From Climacteris rufus (lineage: Eukaryota; Chordata; Aves; Passeriformes; Climacteridae), in assembly GCA_013398175.1 (NCBI GenBank), contig VZRZ01006449.1, positions 121,700 through 185,699 on the forward strand: a stretch of DNA of 64,000 nucleotides. The letters are read 5' to 3'. How positions within the stretch are numbered: position 1 is the first letter of the stretch; each line of letters opens with the position of its first letter. The notes below the pieces were generated by a model. The model was given only the letters and a program-made list of their open reading frames with translations, had not been told where the DNA came from and searched no databases. The position numbers and the translations under genes were made by a program. Shown here piece after piece: positions 59,101 to 64,000 of this stretch.

Positions 59101-62030
59101 TAAACTACTTTGTCCGTTGGAAAATCCCTATATTGTCACTCTGCCCTTTTTAGAATTAGTCTTCACTTAACCAGTGGGACTGCATTTTCCAAATGGGATG
59201 ATGAGGCTTTGCCATGTGATTCCCATTAACTTAATGGAATCTGCATCTTTCAATCCCCACAGACCAATGTGGAAAGGGTAGCCCCACGGATAATTGGGAT
59301 CCAGTCACCAGATGGATTGAAGAAATCCAGTGAAGAGGCCTAATGCTCAGAGGAGAGCATAAATTGTTCTGAATGAAAGATAATTAGTACCTGCGATTAC
59401 CCATCTAGGCATTACAAAATGAACTGACATTTTAGAAATGCAGCTCTATCCCATCGTGGGTGATAATATTGAAGATAATTCTGGTGATGGAGTGTCCTTC
59501 CAGCAGGACAGGCTTGTCGAAATCCTTTATTCACCTGAGGAATGGTTCTCTTTAATACATTTCTTAACTGAATCCTAACCATTTGTAAAGGAAATGAGAG
59601 CCCTTCTATTCTCTGGGCTGAGAGCTGAGATCTGCAGCAACTCAGATGGCTCACAGAGGCCTCCTTTTGGAGGAGACCATCCTAGAAACAAGGGGAATTT
59701 CTGCCTTGCTGCAGTTATTTAAAAAAATTGAGAGCTAATTCCTATAATTATTTTGGGAACTAGTATCTCTACAGCATTACCATTACAGTTTTAAGAACAA
59801 ATTACTTGTATTGACCAGCAATTTGTAACAAAAATCCCTGAATTTCTTTTATCACTTTGAATATTTTTGCATGCAAATATACATTTCTTACAAACAACTG
59901 TTTTCTTGAGTATAGAACACATGGCACATTTGAATAGAAAAACTAACTGCTGAAGAGAAAGAAAATGTTTCTTAGAGTGTAAAGCATAATAATGAAGGGT
60001 TTGGCTGCATGATGTATCCTACCGCAAGGATCATCCGATGGTAAAAATTATTTTTCAGTATTGCTACCTATCTGCTGATTATTAACTAATGCAAGTAGCA
60101 GCACCTCAGCCAAGTGCTGAAATTCATTGTCAAGGTGAAATTGGATCTAACAACTCTGAGAAAACAGCCTAACATGGGAACAGCTGATCTTTAAATTCAA
60201 AGCAGCAGTATCACACTGATCACAAAAGAGCCACAGAGCTGACACCTTTCAGGAGGTCTGGGCCCAGGTAAAACTAAAACTTAATGGCATTGCTTTTGAA
60301 GACATTGGAAAATTCTGGCCTAGGCATTCAGTATTCTCCCCAAAACCTCAGGATTTGCTGCAGGGAAGCTGAGGCAGGGTACCCTTTGCTCACCCTGCCT
60401 CAGATCAGCTCACAAAGGCTCCAAAATGCAGTAGCTGCCACAGCCTTGCCCAAATTTTCACTCACAGGGAGACGATGTTGACTTCAGGGCTTTGTCGCTG
60501 CTTAATGAAGTCAAAGGGAGTTTTTGTATTAACTCGGGTTTTGATTTAGGTCCCTAGTCTCAAATTTTAGGCATGATTTGAGGCACACCTGCTGCCTTCC
60601 ATTATCACCGGATGGGTGCTGAATACTTCGAAAAATTGGTTCAATTACAATAATTACAGGGAATTAGTAATTTCTAAGAAAGCTTTCAGGAGGTAGCTAA
60701 TAAACCCATACTTTCCTGAATGTGTTAGTTCTCATTTTGGGGCTAGATTGAATGGGGATTCCCACAGATGCTTGTCCACACTTTATTAACATGTAATTAG
60801 ATTTTTTTATTATTTCAGTAATATATTAGTACTTTCCCTTTAATTACAAGTTGTTTTATTGTGAAAGCTTGTCACTTATGCAGCTCGTTAAAAGCAGAAG
60901 ACCAAACGGAGTGTGCACAGTACTTTTATTTAATGAATCCCCAATCATCTGTATTCATGGACAGAAAGGAAAACTTGGCAAACGAACAGTGCTGTGATAA
61001 GATTTGTGTGCCTCTGTGACCATTCGGTTTTCGTAAAGATCCCTTTTTGAGCATAAAGGGAACGCTTGCACATGGCTGTTTGTGATACATTCCCAAGCCT
61101 TTATTCACAAACACAGAAATACACTCCTCAAGGGCATTCGGAAATGAGAACTCGGGGAAAAATGTTCTATATTTCTTGCTGCCACGAGATAATGCGGAAA
61201 GTGACATTTCTCACTGCTTTTATTTCTTATGGAAATTTTATCTTCATGTGACATAAACCAAATGTCCATAACGTGCAGCTCCAAGCTGCGTGAGTGAAGG
61301 ACCCTGTGTGACCTGGCGGATTGAGCAGTGGGTATTGCTCTCCCTCCTTTTGTTTTGCATTTATGCTTTTCTCTTTTGCCTGCACAAAACGTGGTGCAAT
61401 GCCGGTCCAGTTCGCTGGAACTACACTTTGATGGTTTGCAAAAAATAGCGTGCAGCAGGGAGCTTCAGAGCTGGAGGGTGGTGGGGAACCTGGGTACCAC
61501 TGAGGGATAAGTGTGAGAGGAAAAAACCCAAATCCCAGTTAAAGGCATTCACTTTAATGCTGTTCCTACACAAAAAGGCCGTTTAGGAAAGCAATAGAGT
61601 TGGTGATGAGGATAATTAACACACCACAGAGAGATGATGGGCTCTTGTTCCAGGCGTTTGGGTGAAGTGATGCTGATTTGGGTGCTTTGCAAGACGAAGG
61701 TAGTGGGCTCTGCAAATAAGACTTCCTTGCATCTGGAAACTCGGTAACTGCTCCGAATAAACCAATTGGCAGGACAATTCCAAGGCTGCGTATGAAACTA
61801 GAACCTCGTTAGGCCACTGCCTAAATGGTCATCTGAAATGTCTGAGGTCGATTTATTTTTATTGCTGTCGTCAGTCATCTTTGCTCAAGGTGTTCGCCAA
61901 CACAGCTCTCTGGGTCAGGAAATAGGCAATATTGTTGAAGGCTTTGCGAATCGGAAGGAAAAGTTTTGTTTTTCCAACAGACCATCTTAGAGGGTGTGGG
62001 CAGCAGCTTGGCCCCGGCCCCCCGAGCTTC
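59101..62030. other. Intronic DNA downstream of the BRINP3 exon
   Basis: AT-rich, unique-looking DNA. I found no sequence matching the next BRINP3 coding exon, which would begin GEESLT. Confidence 0.5.
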
Positions 62031-62386
62031 TGTGTGTGCTGATGTGTTCTGTGTGTGCTGATGTGTTCTGTGTTCTGTGTGCTGTGCTGATGTGTTCTGT
62101 GTTCTGTGTGCTGTGCTGATGTGTTCTGTGTGCTGTGCTGATGTGTTCTGTGTTCTGTGTTCTGTGTGCTGTGCTGATGTGTTCTGTGTTCTGTGTGCTG
62201 TGCTGATGTGTTCTGTGTGTGCTGATGTGTTCTGTGTTCTGTGTGCTGTGCTGATGTGTTCTGTGTGTGCTGATGTGTTCTGTGTGCTGTGCTGATGTGT
62301 TCTGTGTGTTCTGATGTGTTCTGTGTTCTGTGCTGATGTGTTCTGTGTGCTGTGCTGATGTGTTCTGTGTTCTGTGTGTGCTGATG
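62031..62386. repeat. Minisatellite, about 14 copies of a GATGTGTTCTGTG core
   Basis: The array is built from a core GCTGATGTGTTCTGTGT, followed by a variable number (none to two) of TCTGTGT and, in most units, a GCTGT spacer. Unit length therefore varies, giving a higher-order pattern. Both strands stay open over most of the array (CCADVFCVL-type on plus, HRTQNTSA-type on minus), but these frames follow from unit composition and are not genes. One unit near 62307 has GTTCTGATG instead of GTGCTGATG. Confidence 0.97.
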
Positions 62387-64000
62387 ACAGCGATGGTCGC
62401 ACCTTCACCATCCCACCAGTGCCAGCCTTTCCGCCCCTGATTGACATTCCCCTGGAGCTGGGTGTAATTCTGCCTGCAGGGATGAGAGAAATTGTCAGGT
62501 GGCGTAAAACAGCGAATCCCAGCGAGTGCTGAAGGATTTATTAGCACTTACACCGACTGCTGTACGACCTTTGCTTTCTGTAACACTCCTGCAAGGTACG
62601 ACACAAACTACTGGCAAATAGGAGAGGGGGAGAACAGTCTCAAATGACTGATGTGAGAAAGAAACTCGAAACTTTTGCATCAGACTTGCGAACGCTGCTC
62701 ACACCCCGCCTCCGGGTATGGAAATTCCTCAGCATGTAAGGTGGTGGAAGTTAAGGGGAGGAAAAAAAAAAGCACAAAATATACTAAGTTTCTTTCCTCT
62801 CCTGTCTGCTCAATGAAGAAAAAATTTAAATCCTTAAACAGATGGTCTGTATAGAATTAACGTGCACTGTTACTCACTTGAACCGTGGAAACGATACCAC
62901 ATCTGGCCTGACATTAATTTATATCGGTTTTGAGCCTGTGCATTTCCATCAGCATCTGCTTAAGTTTGGGAAACTGCCCTGATAAAACCCTAATGGTACA
63001 TTTGGTGATCCACATTTTCCACTAGCTACTAGTAGCGAATGTATTTTATCTAGATAGTATTTATTTAGGTGTATTTATTTTGGTAGTAATTGAGGCATTT
63101 TGTTTAATGAGAAACTCTTGAGGAGCTCACAGGCCAAAGGCCTTGAGTCCTATGTAAGATACATTTGTGTGTATGAAGAGAGAGATCTCTAAGTAGGTGT
63201 CTGTGGGTGATGCTCAGCTACAGCTGCCTATGAGTGTTATTATTTTATCCCTGTTTCCTCTCTTTCTGGCATGAAGAGATGGGAACTGCTTGGATCATTG
63301 TCCTTTCCTACCACTGCCCAGCCTACAGATGAAAATATGAAACATCAAGGCTTATAATCCCTTCATCATTACAAAGATGTGGGTACAGGCAAACGATATT
63401 TGAGGCAGATATAGCACTAAGTATTTAAATCATATGAATATGTATTGTTATGTATAACAAAATATGTTTACTGCTTCAATAGATGGCTATATTTAGCTGC
63501 AGTTGTCACAGCATTATTCCAATTCCACCATGTTGATGGAGATTTGAATTTTTAATTTAAATAATTCCTGAATATGTTCTTAAGATGTACACAAAATTAA
63601 TTTATAATTTCTGAATGCCATTTATAAACTGTTGCTTAGGAGTCTTGTATCTAAATGGCCACACTTAGGTTGTATATCTGGGTAAATTACTATATACCTA
63701 TTTTCTTATTTATTTATTTTGAAAAACAGCATGTGGAGTAACTTTCTTAACTCAGGAGGTAATTTAACTTGTAAATATAAATAGTGGAAAATATGTTCCT
63801 GTAAACCAGGGAAGAATTAAATATGTGGGTTGAGTTATAAGCTTGCAAATTCTGGGGCTGCTGGGGACATTGCTGGGTGTTGTGCAAGGTCGGTGTGGAG
63901 TGTGAGTGTCGGTCCCCTGCCAGCAGTGACAGACTCCTCCTCACTCACACATCCCTGCAGTGGCTCTGTTGGTTCCTTGAACCACTCCCTGGGCTACATG
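62387..64000. other. Non-coding, no gene seen
   Basis: A locally GC-richer start (to about 62.7 kb) gives way to AT-rich DNA. No exon or named repeat was recognised up to the window end. Confidence 0.5.

Noticed and set aside
62031..62386. CRISPR-like array
   Set aside because: Units are directly adjacent with no unique spacers, and the genome is avian; it is a minisatellite.
61875..62547. Two overlapping ORFs of nearly 190 codons rich in HRTQNTSA-like repeats
   Set aside because: They are translations of the minisatellite in two frames; similar frames are open on the other strand.

Overview
The window looks like nuclear DNA from a bird, probably a neoavian and possibly a songbird. The evidence is many truncated CR1 LINE copies with the typical avian CR1 3' end (the 'ATTCTRTGATTC' tail and the 'GGTCCCTTCCAACCCAAACCATTCT' type of block), several avian-style retroviral LTR fragments, and AT-rich non-coding sequence with almost no exons. 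There are no bacterial genes, operons, CRISPR arrays or rRNA genes.

Only one protein-coding exon can be supported, at 57867-58057 (+). It has a good 3' splice site, a 5' splice site and split codons at both ends, and it encodes 63 full codons of a BRINP-family MACPF protein. The peptide fits BRINP3 (FAM5C) better than BRINP1 or BRINP2. Because the exon starts and ends inside codons, the other coding exons must lie outside the window. I read the roughly 57.9 kb to its left and 5.9 kb to its right as large introns of the same gene.

Layout: 1-9.4 kb is AT-rich sequence with small CR1 tails and an LTR (about 8.8-9.1 kb). From 9.48 to 10.98 kb lies a decayed CR1-type ORF2 with recognisable endonuclease and early reverse-transcriptase blocks. 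From 11 to 28 kb the sequence is mostly unremarkable, with two CR1 tails, an LTR/ERV-like fragment near 21.8-22.5 kb and an unidentified 80-codon ORF with a C-terminal hydrophobic segment near 19.6 kb. Two minus-strand CR1 copies lie at 28.1 and 29.2 kb. From 30 to 41.7 kb I see only a TA microsatellite and unique-looking DNA. CR1 copies follow at 41.8, 42.7, 46.8-47.6 (the longest 3' copy) and 50.2 kb. The BRINP3 exon is at 57.9 kb, with an antisense LTR starting almost directly after its splice donor. A 356-bp minisatellite lies at 62.0-62.4 kb.

No undescribed multi-gene system is visible. The items most worth a second look are the LTR abutting the exon donor, an open minus-strand segment beside that LTR, the isolated ORF at 19.6 kb, and the structured minisatellite. 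Long open frames inside CR1 copies or the minisatellite are by-products of repeat composition and are not listed as genes.
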